A stretch of DNA of 64,000 bases from Ophthalmolycus amberensis (GCA_024529925.1 JAFEUB010001216.1:411501-475500); one strand, 5' to 3'; counted from the first letter of the stretch, positions 9,163 through 21,339 are shown. Numbers and translations: made by a program. The notes: generated from the sequence alone by a model not told the origin.

Positions 9163-10348
9163 CAGTGGCGGCTGGTGGAAAATGTTCTAGGTAGGGCCAT
9201 CTTATCAATTTCAGCAAACATCCCAGTATGATTTAATGCAAAAAAAATGTAAGTATCAAACACTCATTATTACTTGGCAGTTAAATATTTAACATGTATT
9301 CCAACACGAAAACAATCAGTAAATAACACTTATATAATATAATATAACATGTTTATTTATTGAGATGCCCCTATGGACCTCGTTATAGGAGGTAAAGATC
9401 AGGAGAAGTAAACATGAAGTGTAATTATGAATACTGATGTTAAATTAAGCTATGATGAGTTTTCACTGTTAATTTAACATCTCTATTACATGTTGATGCC
9501 TCCATGACCAAGTTAAGCAGATGAGACTGAGGCTATGTAGAAGAAAAGATGTTCACTTTGCCGAATATGTAGCTTGACAGAGTTCTCCATGTGTGTCCTG
9601 GTGTTCTCATGTTTCCTTACCTCCTCACTCCCGTAACTGTCCGTGCTGGATCCGTCCCCGTTGTTTTAAAAAGCTAAATAAATGATTAGCATGACGTCAT
9701 CCAGCTAGCCAAACCTGTCTGGTGTACAGCTAGTGAAGCTTCGCATGTAGTCTGCTATCTGATTGTGAGGTCAGGCTGATCTGATATCAGCTCTTTGGCT
9801 GCAGAATCTCCGCCAAAGTTCTCCTCTCAAACGGGTCTTGGAGGAGGAGTGCTCGCGCTGGCGCTCGCGCGTAGAGACTTCTCCTGACGAGAACGTGCAG
9901 CGAGGGGGGCCTGATCGTTCTGGCCCCAAGCTGAATCTATTTGAGGGCGCTGATTGGCTAAATTATATGTCACTCATTTATATCTTGAATCAGCAATTGG
10001 CTAAACTGCTTCATAGACCCGTCTCTTTTGGGCCAAAACGATCAGGCCCCCCTAGCTGCGCGTTCTCAGAGTGTCGTGCACACAGGCTGAGAGCACGAGC
10101 AGAGGAGCACACAGGCTGAGAGCACGAGCAGAGAGCACACAGGCTGAGAGGACGAGCAGGAAAAGCATATATTTTGCGCAGATATCATATTTTACACACA
10201 TTACTGGGTACATTCCACAGTTCAAAAACACAAATATTGACAATTTGTATAATTTATGATTATTATAATTTTTTTTTTTTTTTTTTTTTTTTTGTGTGGC
10301 TCATGGTGGGGCCAGGCCCCATGGCCCTCTATTGACCAGCCGCCACTG
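9163..10348. mobile_element. Non-autonomous hAT transposon, copy 1, with 8-bp target duplication
   Basis: Terminal inverted repeats CAGTGGCGGCTGGT / ACCAGCCGCCACTG are flanked by a perfect 8-bp duplication ACTACACT (9155-9162 and 10349-10356), diagnostic of hAT-type insertion. No transposase is encoded. Inside are a 38-bp-arm inverted repeat (9889-9926 with 10030-10067), a short minisatellite of AGAGCACGAGCAG units near 10085-10160 and a T-run at 10270-10293. A longer, inverted second copy is at 60127-61968. Confidence 0.93.
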
Positions 10349-10529
10349 ACTACACTACTGTTGAACAACGATTATATGTAATCTTGATATCTGATAAACT
10401 CTGACTTTAAAACCAAATTTAGTTACGTTTTTATGTTTTTCGACCTCCAAATCACCAAATGAAGGCTTACTGACATTTATTCTGTATGATTATGTTGCAT
10501 TTTTGGGACTTTGTTCCCTTTAATTGTGT

Positions 10530-10672
10530 ACAGCCAAAGATAGACAAGAGGAGAGAGAGGGGACGACACGCAACAAATGGCCAAGGCTGGACCCCAAAAC
10601 GGGCCGCTGTGGTGAGGACTCAGCCTTAGTACATAGGGCTCCGCTCTACCAGGTAAGCTACCAGGTTACCCC
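10530..10672 (-). mobile_element. tRNA-derived SINE of common fish type
   Basis: The minus strand starts with an RNA polymerase III A-box-like TAGCTTACCTGGTAGAG (about 10655-10639), then a GTACTAAGGCTGAGTCC block and a degraded B box near GGGGTCCAGCC. It ends in a GTCGTCCCCTCTCTCTCC pyrimidine stretch. This order matches a very common teleost tRNA-related SINE; the B box is decayed. Confidence 0.65.
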
Positions 10673-10679
10673 AATGTTG

Positions 10680-11828
10680 AAGGGTGGAGATGAACCCAGC
10701 TGACAATGGGTGGACGCAGGGTTCACCCTGGACTAGTGGTGCAACGGATCGTTGCACCAGCCCGGGTGCTGGGCCTCTGCGAGGTGACAGTGCTAGCCAC
10801 AGCACCAGTATGCCAGCAAGACGGAATGCAGCGGGTCCTACACCCAGAGAGGTGAGTTGAGCAACGCTTTCCCTAGGCTGTTTTAATCGGGGGGCGGAAA
10901 GCCCAGATGGGAAACTCTGGGGATCAAGATTGATTGATTAGACATCTACCATACAGATAATATTGGACAGATATCGTCTTTGATGTCATGGAATGGGAGA
11001 GAGAGTGGACGACACTAATCAAAGATGGGCTCAGTTCCGATGTTCAGCACAACTCTTTTTTCCCCCAGTCTAGGAAGCATTTAGTCATTAGAATCAAGAG
11101 GACAGAACTTGTTACTACCCATTAACGATGCTGTGCATGTGCTAGCACTAATTAGCCTCCCTTACCTTGGATAAGAGCTGCAGAGAAGGGAGAGCATCAA
11201 ATTTTAATGAGCCTCTTGTAGCCCCTCAGAATATTTGCTTTGTTTTAAGTGCTGTATCGAATTCTCGCTCTCTCGCACAAACACGATCGGTGCATTCAGA
11301 AAAAATAGGCAAGTTAGTTGATACCAGTGATATTAGGTCAAGGGACAACATCGTGTCCACTTTTGACTGAGAGCCACTTGTAAGATGCAGAAACAGTTTT
11401 GGGGTAACATGCCCCCTCAGTGTTTTGGGAATCACAATAAAAACAAGTGATGCCACACTCACACAGTCCATACAATTCTATAATCCAGGTTTTTTAATCA
11501 ATATTTGCGAGATTAACGAGTTTCACTCACTGCACATAGGACACATAGAACTTTCATGAACTATGGACTGTGTGTGGATTCATAACCACTAATATTTGTG
11601 ATTTTTCGCCCCTGACTATTTTATGGTGCAGTTCCCAGCACTTCAGCAAGCTCTCATACAGCGTTCGTAGCTAGGAAAAGTGATTGCACTGTCCACGTTG
11701 TCATTAACAAAGAAGTATAAAGGCTGCAAAAAGATGCACAGTGCCAATGGGAGAGGGGGTTGGGTCAAACAAGCACCGGTATTTCTTGTATTTCCTTCGC
11801 TGTTCATCCAAAACAAAAAGTCAACATT
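10680..11828. other. No gene recognised
   Basis: Holds the small palindrome GGTGCAACGGATCGTTGCACC near 10740 and a GGGTTCACCCTGGAC motif common in fish interspersed repeats. No convincing exon or open frame. Confidence 0.5.
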
Positions 11829-11929
11829 GATTTATTGTCACGAAACTTGTGTAATTAGGCAACGCCACTCCCATAGTTATTTTAACCCAAACCACGATCT
11901 TCTCCTTAACCTAACTAAGTATTTCGAGA
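11829..11929. repeat. Dispersed repeat, copy B
   Basis: Near-identical partner of 7637-7737 in the same orientation. The similarity stops at ATTTCGAGAT, beyond which this copy continues with a further AACTAAGTAG motif. Confidence 0.75.
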
Positions 11930-12459
11930 TCTTTTCCGAAACATAACTAAGTAGTTCACGATCTTCACCGTTTATGTGGAATATATGTTTAACATTTACT
12001 GAGCATATGAGTGGATAAATGAGACTTGGATTATGCTGCACAAGTTGTGCGAGAGTATACGGATTTAGTTTTGCTGTTGTTAAACGTGGCCCCCATTCAG
12101 TTCATAACTTCTTTTCTATGTTTTTTGTTTCTATCACTGAGGAGGCATGCAAGAAAATCAAAGTTATCCTCAAAAATTACAGCTAAAATGGAGTAAATAA
12201 TTGTGGGTGAAGTATTGCTTTGAAGCTTCATCACAGACATCAGTGATACACTGAAATGCTATTCAGTCAGAGACACCTCAAGCAGTTGGCCACAACGATT
12301 AAAGGCTTCAGTTCTCAAAGAATCCAAGCAGCGACGAGGATGTCAGCTGGAAATCCAAAAACGAATGCATGTTGATGCCCCCAAATGGGCAAAGGATGTC
12401 AAACTTCAGAATGAACAAATGGAAAACAGTCAGCATTCATGTGCATGGTCTACTTCAGG

Positions 12460-13845
12460 GTAAGGCAAGGCAAGGCAAGTTTATTTGTATAGCACATTTC
12501 AACAACAAGGTAATTCAAAGTGCTTCACATAAAACCATTAAAAGCATCAAAACACAAGGCAAAAGAAAAGGAGATTTCAAAAACAATTAAAAATAAAATG
12601 CAGTAGTAAAATGCAGAAATGCAGGAAATTGATTAATATATTAATTGAACGTGGTTCAATTAAAGGCAGCAGCAAACAGAAAGGTCTTCAATCTTGATTT
12701 AAATAAGCTGAGGGTCTCAGCAGACCTGCAGCTTTCTGGGACTTTGTTCCAGATATGTGGAGCAGAAAAACTGAACGCTGCTTCTCCATGTTTAGTTCTG
12801 ACTCTGGGAACAGAAAGTAGACCGGTCCCAGACGACCTGAGGGGTCGGGATGGTTCATAAGGTAGTAGCAGATCGGAGATGTATTTTGGTCCCAAACCAT
12901 TCAGTGCTTTGTAAACCAATAGCAGGATTTTAAAGTCAATTCTTTGTTGGACAGGAAGCCAGTGCAAAGACCTCAGAACTGGAGTGATGTGGTCCACCCT
13001 CCTGGTCTTAGTGAGGACTCGAGCTGCAGCGTTCTGAATCAGCTGCAGCTTTCTGACGGATTTTTTACAGAGACCTGTAAACACACCGTTACAGTAGTCC
13101 AGTCTGCTGAAGATAAATGCATGGACAAGTTTTTCCAAATCCTGTTGAGACATAAGTCCTCTAATCCTTGATATATTCTTCAGGTGATAGTAGGCTGATT
13201 TTGTAATTGTCTTGATATGGCTGTTCAGGTTGAGGTCTGAATCCATAACTACACCTAGATTTCTGGCTTGGTTTTTGGGTTTTAACATCAGTGACTGAAG
13301 CTGAGCGGTGATTTTCAATTGTTCGTCCTTGGTACCAAAAACAATTACTTCTGTTTTATCTTTGTTTAATTGAAGAAAATTCTGGCACATCCAGTTGATT
13401 TGTTCAATGCAGTTACCCAGCCCTTGTATGGGATTATAGTCCCCTGGTGACATAGTTATGTAGATTTGTGTGTCGTCTGCATAATTATGATAACACACTT
13501 TGTTGTTTTCCATAATCTGAGCTAGTGGAAGCATGTAGATGTTGAACAGAGGAGGCCCCAGTATTGAACCTTGGGGAACACCACATGTCATTTTAGTCAG
13601 CTCTGATGTGTAATCAGCTACAGACACAAAGTATTCTCGGCCCTTCAAGTAGGATTCAAACCAGTTAAGTGCTGTGCCAGAGAGTCCCACCCAGATTTTT
13701 AGTCTTTCTAGGAGTATGGCATGGTCGACCGTGTCGAATGCAGCACTGAGATCTAGTAACACTAAGACTGAACTTCTGCCATTGTCTATGTTTAAGTGGA
13801 TGTCGTTGAAAACCTTAACAAGAGCAGTTTCAGGGTATTACTTCC
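12460..13845 (-). mobile_element. 5'-truncated L2-type LINE with a long open RT/C-terminal frame
   Basis: Encodes the reverse transcriptase palm and C-terminal domain of an L2/Maui-type LINE. The frame is open from about 13840 to the stop at 12656 and has no initiator ATG at its left end because the copy is 5' truncated. Visible motifs: DLSAAFDTVDH (palm block with first aspartate), GVPQGSILGP, and YADD at residues 94-97 counted from 13762, which is the polymerase active site. The end carries the LHWLPVQQRIDFKILLLVYK and PHIWNKVPE blocks typical of fish L2. The 3' UTR has the familiar TTGTATAGCACATTTC signature and ends in a (TTGCC)n tail at 12479-12460. No stop or frameshift over 395 codons suggests a fairly recent insertion. 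Confidence 0.92.
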
Positions 13846-13849
13846 ATTA

Positions 13850-15440
13850 TTGCATAATCTATTAAAAATTATTTCTTCATCATTAAATTCTTACTAGATT
13901 GTGAAAATTGCTGTTGGCTGTCCTGCTGATTAAGTTTTTGATTAATTTGTGTTAATTCAATTTTTTCCTTTTTTTTGCTACGTTACGTAATACAAATCAG
14001 GAAATACCTCTTCATTTATGATGAGAGGTTGTTTATGGCAGCCTAAATTGAATGAAAATAAAGGTAATATTTTTTACCTTTAACAGTTTGTCCCCCCGTC
14101 ACATTTCTGATCATTAGAATTCTAATTTCAATCAGAATCGATAAAATCTCAAAGATACCCAACCCTGGAATGATGGCATCTGGCGGGGTTTGAGTTAATT
14201 CATTCTAACCCTGTTATGACACTTGCACTGGTATCGACCAAAAGACTGGTTACTTCAAACCGTCTCTAGAAGAAGTTGATCAAAAAAATTTTCATTTTCC
14301 ATGTAAGGCCTCTGCTGTCAAGTGTTTGATGAGTATCTGATAAACCTTCATACTGACCAGCACACACTTCAGCCAGACAGAGTGTCTGCCTCCTGGGCCA
14401 CTAATGGACACAGAGAGCAGCAGAGATCAATACACACTGACACACACAGCTGCCTGAGAGAGGAAGTGGTCCAACTGGAAGGGATTAATGGACCTTGCTG
14501 GTGCCTTTATTTTGTGTTGCAAAATGTGTCCTAAGTTAAAGAGGGAAATTAGGCGTTAGTATGTGTGCGTGTGTGTGTGTGCATGCTTGTTAACGTAGTG
14601 TACATATTTTCAGGGTTGTTAATGTTATGTGTTCCCTTTCTTCAACAGCAGCTGAACGTATGTTAAAATTAAAGTCAGAGTGAGACTGAAGTGAGAGCTT
14701 CTTTGTCTTCTGTACTGTGACGTATTCCCCAGTGAAGCAGAATATTTGAGCAGTGGACAGTTACAAGAGGGATTCAAATCAAATCCTTTGCATTTGATTG
14801 GACTGCTTATTAGTGGGCGGAGCTACAGAGGACCGTGAATCCACACACCTTTCTTGTCATTAAAAGTTGCAGATCGATTGATGGATGGATGCCAAAATAT
14901 TATTGGTTTAAATTGGTTGGTACTAGTTTACATAAGCACACATAGTATTCTGTTTTACAGGAAGAAAAGATTATGTTAAAAAACGAAGAAATTTACTTTT
15001 GGACATTTTTTGTATGTACTGTTAAATAGCTGCATAATATTACCTGACAGGGTTTGTGCCATGGGCAACTAGCCGACTAGACATCTGTGAGATCATGAAA
15101 ATACCTTTGAAGATTCGTTCTATCGTTTGTGTAGAAAAGAGCGCTGCAGTCACAAATGTTGAGCCTAGCTTAGCACAAAGGAAAAAACAAATGTTCAGGC
15201 TTAAAATAACTACCGTACGTAAAACATAAATAACTTAACAGGAAACACGTAAGTTCAAAATAACTTAACATTTCAGGACTCAAACACCAGGAGAAAATTG
15301 AATGACATTACTTTAAAATGCAGCTGGCCTCCATAAAACAGCACAAAAGTGACAATCACCAACACAAACCATCATGTTGTGAACAGACACCTTACAAACT
15401 AACACCAATAAATATTAACATTTGCATTTTGGAAAAAAAT
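13850..15440. other. No gene recognised
   Basis: AT-rich non-coding DNA with a short GT run at 14562-14582. I find no transposon ends or convincing exon. Confidence 0.5.
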
Positions 15441-15449
15441 TTAATTTTA

Positions 15450-16560
15450 TATATTTATTTATTTGTTTTGAATATTTTATTTTTCCAAGTATTTTAAGAA
15501 TGCAAGAGAGCATACAGAACACAGTATATTAAACATTACAAAAAATTACACAACAAGTTAAGAAAGAAAAAACAAACAAAACAAAAAAACACAAATAGAT
15601 GAAATAAAATTAAGTAAAAAAAAAAAAAGGTTGGTACATAACAACACAGCACAAAGAGACTGCAATGACACAGTGTATATTGTAAATCAGAGCTAAATAG
15701 TTAGTCCTATGGTACTGTTAGTGTTGTACCCATGTACTCCAAATAAGGCTGCCAGATTTTCAAAAATAAATGATATCTCTTTCTGAGAATATATGTAATC
15801 TTTTCAAGAGGAATACAACTGTTCATTTCCGCAGACCATTTGTCGATGAGAGTGGGGGAATCAGACTTCCACGTCATTGCGATACATTTCCTAGCCACAC
15901 ATAAAGCAATTTCTGCAAGTTTAATTTGAAGCTGCGTTGAAGACCTGTTGAGAGTTGTGAAGTTTCCCAGTAAACATAGCTCAGGATCTAATGGAAAAGT
16001 AACCCCTGTGATCTTAGTTATTGTATTACAAAAGTCATACCAAAAGGACCTCACCTTTGTGCAAAGCCAGGTACAATGTAGGAAGGAGCCAACCTCTATA
16101 CCACATCTGAAACACATTTCTGACAATTCAGGTTTGGATTTATGTAGCTTCTGTGGGGTGATGTACAGCTGATGAAGAAAGTTATAATGAACAAGTCTGT
16201 ACCGGGAATTAACCGTTGCTGACAAACTGTTCTGGCACAAATCTGACCAGAGTTCTTCATCAATTGTTATATTCAAGTCTGATTCCCATCTCATCCTGGA
16301 TCTGTGTAATCCTGGTTTTGGGCCCTCATTCAGCAACAGAGTACATTTTAGAAATAAATTTGTCCACATTTCCCTGGTGAAGCAATTTTTCCACGTTAGT
16401 TAACACAGGTAGAGTCATTCCAGGGCCCAGGTTGGTTCTCAAAAAGGATCTTAACTGGAGGTAACAAAAGGATGTTCTACTGGGCAAATCATACTTTCTC
16501 TTCAGTTCTTCAAAAGGCATGAGGAGTCCTTCATCAAAGCAATCTTCGAGATGCTGGATT
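15450..16560 (-). mobile_element. L1/Tx1-type LINE, 3' fragment
   Basis: The minus strand encodes the ORF2 C-terminal region of an L1/Tx1-clade LINE in two frames: 16520-16326 (FEELKRKYDLPSRTSFCYLQ, the usual KY-L-YLQLR block) and 16369-15707, with YRLVHYNFLHQLYITPQKLH and a CFRCGIEVGSFLHCTWLC cysteine/histidine cluster. One frameshift separates them. A-rich, low-complexity DNA at 15560-15635 may be the 3' UTR or tail. It cannot be the other half of the 7384-7635 fragment because the order is reversed for a single minus-strand insertion. Confidence 0.85.
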
Positions 16561-16564
16561 CCTC

Positions 16565-17600
16565 TGTCATGCCAAGTCTCCAGAATCTAAAAAAGCAAAC
16601 TTAACACAATACTCAGTCCAGCACTTCATGATGGTGGGCCTCGGCTACACATGTCAGTAAGTGCCCTTTCGCTGAGCTGGTTGAAATTCTGAAACTGGAT
16701 ACAGTGCAGCCAAACACGATAGGATGAAAAATATAGCATAAACTGACATATGTAGGTTATTATTCAAAATTCACTGTTTACTTAGCCTATATCTTCCCAA
16801 TACTGTGGGTGGCAGAAACAGAGAGCACTCTGACAGCAGGATCAGCCCCTTGGAGAGTTCTGTGGAGCTCAGTCCAGACCGTTGTTCTACTATAATGGAT
16901 AAAGTTGGCGGTTGGTGGGTATTAAAAAATCTGGTGGACGGGGTATTAAAAAACCTTGACCTGTGCATCAATACTACACACTCTGCTCCACTGGTTTAAA
17001 ATATGTTATTTGCTTGTTTATTGGGCATAAATCTTGAGTTTACGCATGTATTGTGAGAGAAATACTTAAAAAGTGCAAATAGTTGGCTGCATAGATTAAA
17101 ATGGGAGCAAGTACAAAATCACTTCTAACAACCTTCAATCAAGGCGAATCATTGCCGAATGGCAATAATGGAACTACCTTTTACCGTGTTGCAACATAGG
17201 GGCAAGATCTGCAGCAATATAGTGTAAGGCGTTGTAAAACAAACATTCAAATTCAAAAACAAGCGGCGATGAATGCAGGCAACTGGCTTGAAATCACCAG
17301 GGCTGGTTCAGAGTAGTGAACGAGGATTCAGCAGGCAGTTCATGGCAATATAGCCAATAAAAGTGTGAGCCACTGCAACCACGAGAGTGGTGCAGCCACA
17401 ACAATGCAGTTTGCTGCAGCATAATGTGAGATTAGTCGTGGAAGGACACAGAGGTGCACAGTCACTCACAGACACACACGCGACTGATGGCACACTCACA
17501 GAAATATTTGGGCCTAATAATTAAGATTTATGTATTTTAATTGCATATAAAATTTCCATCCATTTGGATTACATAGTTTTAACATAAATAAACTAATAAA
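16565..17600. other. No gene recognised
   Basis: Non-coding; small open frames at 16805-16999 and 17308-17499 show no protein-like features. Confidence 0.45.
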
Positions 17601-17815
17601 CTTAATGTGATGTATATTCGCTAGTCAAACATAAATGAAATACGTAAAATGTATGTAATAATACGAATAAACTTAATGTGATCTATATTTACTCGTCAAA
17701 CTTAAATGAAATACGTAAAATGTATGTAATAATACGAATAAACTTAATGTGATGTATATTCGCTCGTCAAACTTAAATGAAATACGTAAAATGTATGTAA
17801 TAATATGAATAAACC
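17601..17815. repeat. 71-bp minisatellite, three units
   Basis: Units start at 17601, 17672 and 17743 with CTTAATGTGATGTATATTCG and differ at only a few bases; a partial unit precedes and follows. The period is exactly 71 bp. Confidence 0.9.
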
Positions 17816-17909
17816 CAATGTGTTTTGAATACACAGTACCATTTTATTCATAAACCCAATGCGTTTCTATTCTCCCCAGTCACAATACATAAAAAAATGA
17901 AACGTGTTA

Positions 17910-18540
17910 CTACAGTTGCGTTTAAAATAATAGCAGTGTTTAAAAAAAAGAGAACAAAGCCCAAAATCCTTATAATAGCTTTTATTCCCATGGGAACACT
18001 GCACATTCTATTCCAAATCAAAACATGAAGAAAAATGTTTTACTTCACAGAAAGTGAAGAAAAAGGAATATTAGGCTCTGCATTTGTCTTTACAAACTCA
18101 ACAAACACAAATATTTAGTTTTATAACCACTGTTTCTGAGAACTGCTTCACATCTGTGTTGCATGGAGACAACTTCTGGCACCTGTGAACAGGTATTCCA
18201 GCCCACGACGATTGGACTACATTCCACAATTCACAGGTGGCAGAAGTTGGTTGACTCCATGCAACAGTGGTTATACAACTAAATATTTGTTCAGTGATTT
18301 GCAGGAAAGCTAGATCTTCAAGCATTTTTCAGTTTATACAGTAAATGTTTGAGTTTGTAAAGACAAATGCAGACACTGCTATCTTTTTGAACAGCGTAAT
18401 ATTCCTTTTTCTTCACTTTCTTCGAAGTAATACATTTCAGACATTTTTCTTCATGTTTTGATTTGGAATAGAATGTCCAGTGTTCCCATGGGAATAAAAG
18501 CTATTATACAGATTTTGGGCTTTATTGTGTGTGGGCATTG
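17910..18540. repeat. Large foldback (inverted-repeat) element
   Basis: Two arms of roughly 270-300 bp are reverse complements with modest divergence. The left arm contains AGCTTTTATTCCCATGGGAA (near 17968) and ATTTGTCTTTACAAACTCAA (near 18078); the right arm has their complements near 18490 and 18355. The apex is near 18215. The left outer edge begins ACAGTTGCGTTTAAAATAAT, a motif I associate with fish MITEs. No target duplication could be fixed. Confidence 0.85.
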
Positions 18541-18763
18541 CAAAAACTTCAACAATAACTTTAAATCAATTTTAAAGAATTGTAAACAAGACCTAGCAGC
18601 AAAAACAGACTCCTTTCAGAACTTTGCTGAACAGACATGGTAAAATGTTAGTGTACTGGAATGCATACATTTTATAAATGTTGACCAACCTAACAATCTA
18701 AAAGGAGTACTTTGCAACAAAACAGTCCAAACTGGAAAACAGTTTCCTGAGGGAAATATCAGT

Positions 18764-21229
18764 TTACTGGAGCATCTTAATCTTCAGTACTTGCACTTTC
18801 GGTGAGAGTTTGGTGGAGTCCAGTTCCATCAGGATTTTCTGGAACACTTCAAAAGTGCACTTGAGGTCCTTGGGGTAGCTTAGGTTAAGCGCATATATCA
18901 GTCCGAACAGCATCACACATCCAAGGGTGACGCAAGGCAGATTTTGCAGGAGTTGCAGGCCTTCAAGTACAACCCCAACATCTGCAGGCTCTTCTTCAGG
19001 ACCGGCACCCTCCCTCCGAATGACGTAGATGCCCATTGTTGTTTGTAGAATCCCCTGCACAGCCTCTGTAGATTCGCCGTCCTGGAGGATAAACAAAGAG
19101 AACAATGAGATGTGTCCCCATGTTGGGACATGTAAAATAATAGATCTTTCTTTTTTTACTTTCCAAAAACCTGGAAACCATCAAACCATTCTACATGGAT
19201 TGTAATCCTTCAACAGTTACAAATACTCCTCCACAGTCAACTGTTAATTACTTTGACTGTAATCATAATTAAAAATAAGTCCAATTGAATTTAAATACGT
19301 TTGACTGATTTTGAACTCAAAACTAGCAAAGGTGAAGAAGAAAATCCAGCTATAATAGGACACAAACATGCTTTAAAAAAGGTGCAAGCACTGAAAGTTA
19401 TGTTCCAGTGGTTGTGATTAACTGGCCTTATACCCTGATATCTGAGTGAATGAACTGCTGGGAATTTCAATATTTGAGTGAAATTTGTGCACATCAAGTT
19501 AAAAGTGTTTGAGTTGTTGTTTTTTGCTGCAGAATGTTTCTTTCATATTGCTGCAGTAAAGTAATTGAAGTGGTTGTTGGGGTTCTTATCCATGGTACGA
19601 GTGTAATAAATCCTCCGATGTGGCCCGTCAACCTCTTGATTGTCACAAGAACTTCACCGGGATTGCTCTCATCCGAAGTTAAGTGCATTTTGTTCAACAA
19701 ACAGAATTTGGAGCAGCGACCCAAAGCTGGAAAAACGTTTTGAAGGATTCTCGATACACTGTTACTGAATTCATTCATACAGACGGCCTTTACAGCTTCC
19801 TTCCAAAAATGGTGGAAGTACTTTCGTTCCTAGAACTGCCACTGTATCACCACACAGCGACACTATGGTGTCATATTCATTCATCTAACAGGTGTATAAA
19901 CAAATCTACAGTACTCATTTCAGCTGCATGGTTACACAGTGGCAGTATTAGGAAAGAAAGTAGTCCCGCCATTTTGGAAGCAAGAAGGCTCGGAAAGAGT
20001 TTTGTTGTGCATTCTTAAAAATATTTTCATTTGCTTTGAGTCGCAACTGAAAATTGTTTGCCGGTCCAGATCCACTTCATTCATTTTGGAGAAACACACT
20101 CCCACATAATTGTTTACAATCATGAGCTGACTGGTCGAACTTGGAGGATCTATTACACTCAAATGGAGCAGTAAATGTAACTATATGGACAAGAATCCAA
20201 ACTTTCACTTTAAAATGTTTAAGTGTACTGTAGGTGTTCCGGTTTTAATTTGTCACAAGTAACTCATTACTTCCCTGTCTACACCGAATATGAGATCAGC
20301 ATAATGGTGTGGTGTTTCATGATTATGTTCTATAATTTCCATACTTTGTACTGCTTACCATTTCATACTTTACCAGGGTAATTTACAGCTGGCAAGTTTC
20401 TTATTTGGCTCGTAAAATGAACATACTCCACACTGATAGCTGCATAGTTTAATCTTAAGAGTGCAGACTACACACACGTGGGCAAAGCTAGATGGCGATG
20501 TCTGAGACAATTAACGTTAACTATCAATGTAAATACGGTATATTCACAACCAATTTATAATGCAACACTAGGTTGACATACACTTACCACGTATTCTTTG
20601 ACGAGTGTCTCCATGTCTTCATTGAGGTAGACACTTAGGCTCCTCAGGATACAGTCGCGCTTGACATTGATGTCTTCATTCTGAAACAAGCATACCAACA
20701 AGATCCCCCCACAAAACATTAGCCAGTGTATTGTTTCTACAGTTTAAGTAATGCTTAATTTTACCTTTTAATATACTGTATTAAGTAGTATTTTAAGACT
20801 CAGCAACACCCCCCCCCCCCCCCCAAAAAAGGAAAGAAAACAACAAATACACACTTACTTGAGATGTCAGTGCCATTATAGTGCAGATTTTCTTTCCTGC
20901 AGATCCACCTTTGGCACGGAAAACCTTCAACAGGTCATCTCATTTTACAATCAATGAGGTACTTTTCTGCACTGAAACAAATACCAAATGCACAGTTTTG
21001 AAATCACTAATCACTACTAAGAAATATTAATGAATCTCAAGATAAACCACAATGTCTCACTGTAACCAGTTCCCTTACTCTGGGTAAGGACGCAGCATTT
21101 GACCTCCTTCACAACCCTATCAACAGTTTGCAATCTGTCCTCCAGGCTCTGCCTCCTGTCCTCCGCTAAAAAGCAGCTCTGCTCTTCTGTGCGTGTGCGT
21201 ACCTGCTGCAGAAAGACGGTTAACGCCAT
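18764..21229 (-). CDS. Uncharacterised teleost protein gene, four coding exons (C-terminal domain as in fish SAMD3-like proteins)
   Basis: Minus-strand gene with coding exons 21229-21079, 20966-20859, 20680-20588 and 19081-18764 (stop TAA at 18766-18764). All introns but one use strong GTAAG donors, and acceptors are TTTCAG or CTCCAG. Exon 1 encodes a charged helical segment (TRTEEQSCFLAEDRRQSLED). Exon 2 has LLKVFRAKGGSAGKKICTIM, exon 3 DINVKRDCILRSLSVYLNED, and exon 4 the conserved-looking MLFGLIYALNLSYPKDLK followed by TFEVFQKILMELD. I recall this C-terminal block from many unnamed fish proteins, including some labelled SAMD3-like; function is unknown. About 210-220 residues, no signal peptide, no long membrane segment. 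The phase of exon 2 is ambiguous: the best acceptor (before 20966) leads into a stop, whereas an acceptor ending at TGAG near 20945 keeps the frame open. It could be a decaying paralogue. Confidence 0.7.
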
Positions 21230-21285
21230 CGTCTGTTCATCAAATTGCTACTAATGAACCCGCAAGCACTTTAAATTAGGTGACA
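21230..21285 (-). other. Probable 5' UTR part of coding exon 1
   Basis: An acceptor-like TTTTATTGCAG ends at 21286, giving a 56-nt untranslated stretch before the ATG at 21229. Inferred from splice consensus only. Confidence 0.4.
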
Positions 21286-21339
21286 CTGCAATAAAATGGG
21301 CTAAAAATATTTGTAATGATGGTAACTAAAAGGAAAATC

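Noticed and set aside
10639..10672. tRNA gene
   Set aside because: A-box-like head only; acceptor stem and B box are degraded and it continues into a SINE body.
7384..16520. The two L1/Tx1-like pieces as one interrupted LINE
   Set aside because: For a minus-strand element the RT N-terminal block should be at higher coordinates than the C-terminus; the order is reversed, so they are separate insertions.
17601..17815. CRISPR-like array
   Set aside because: The 71-bp units are contiguous with no spacers and the DNA is eukaryotic.
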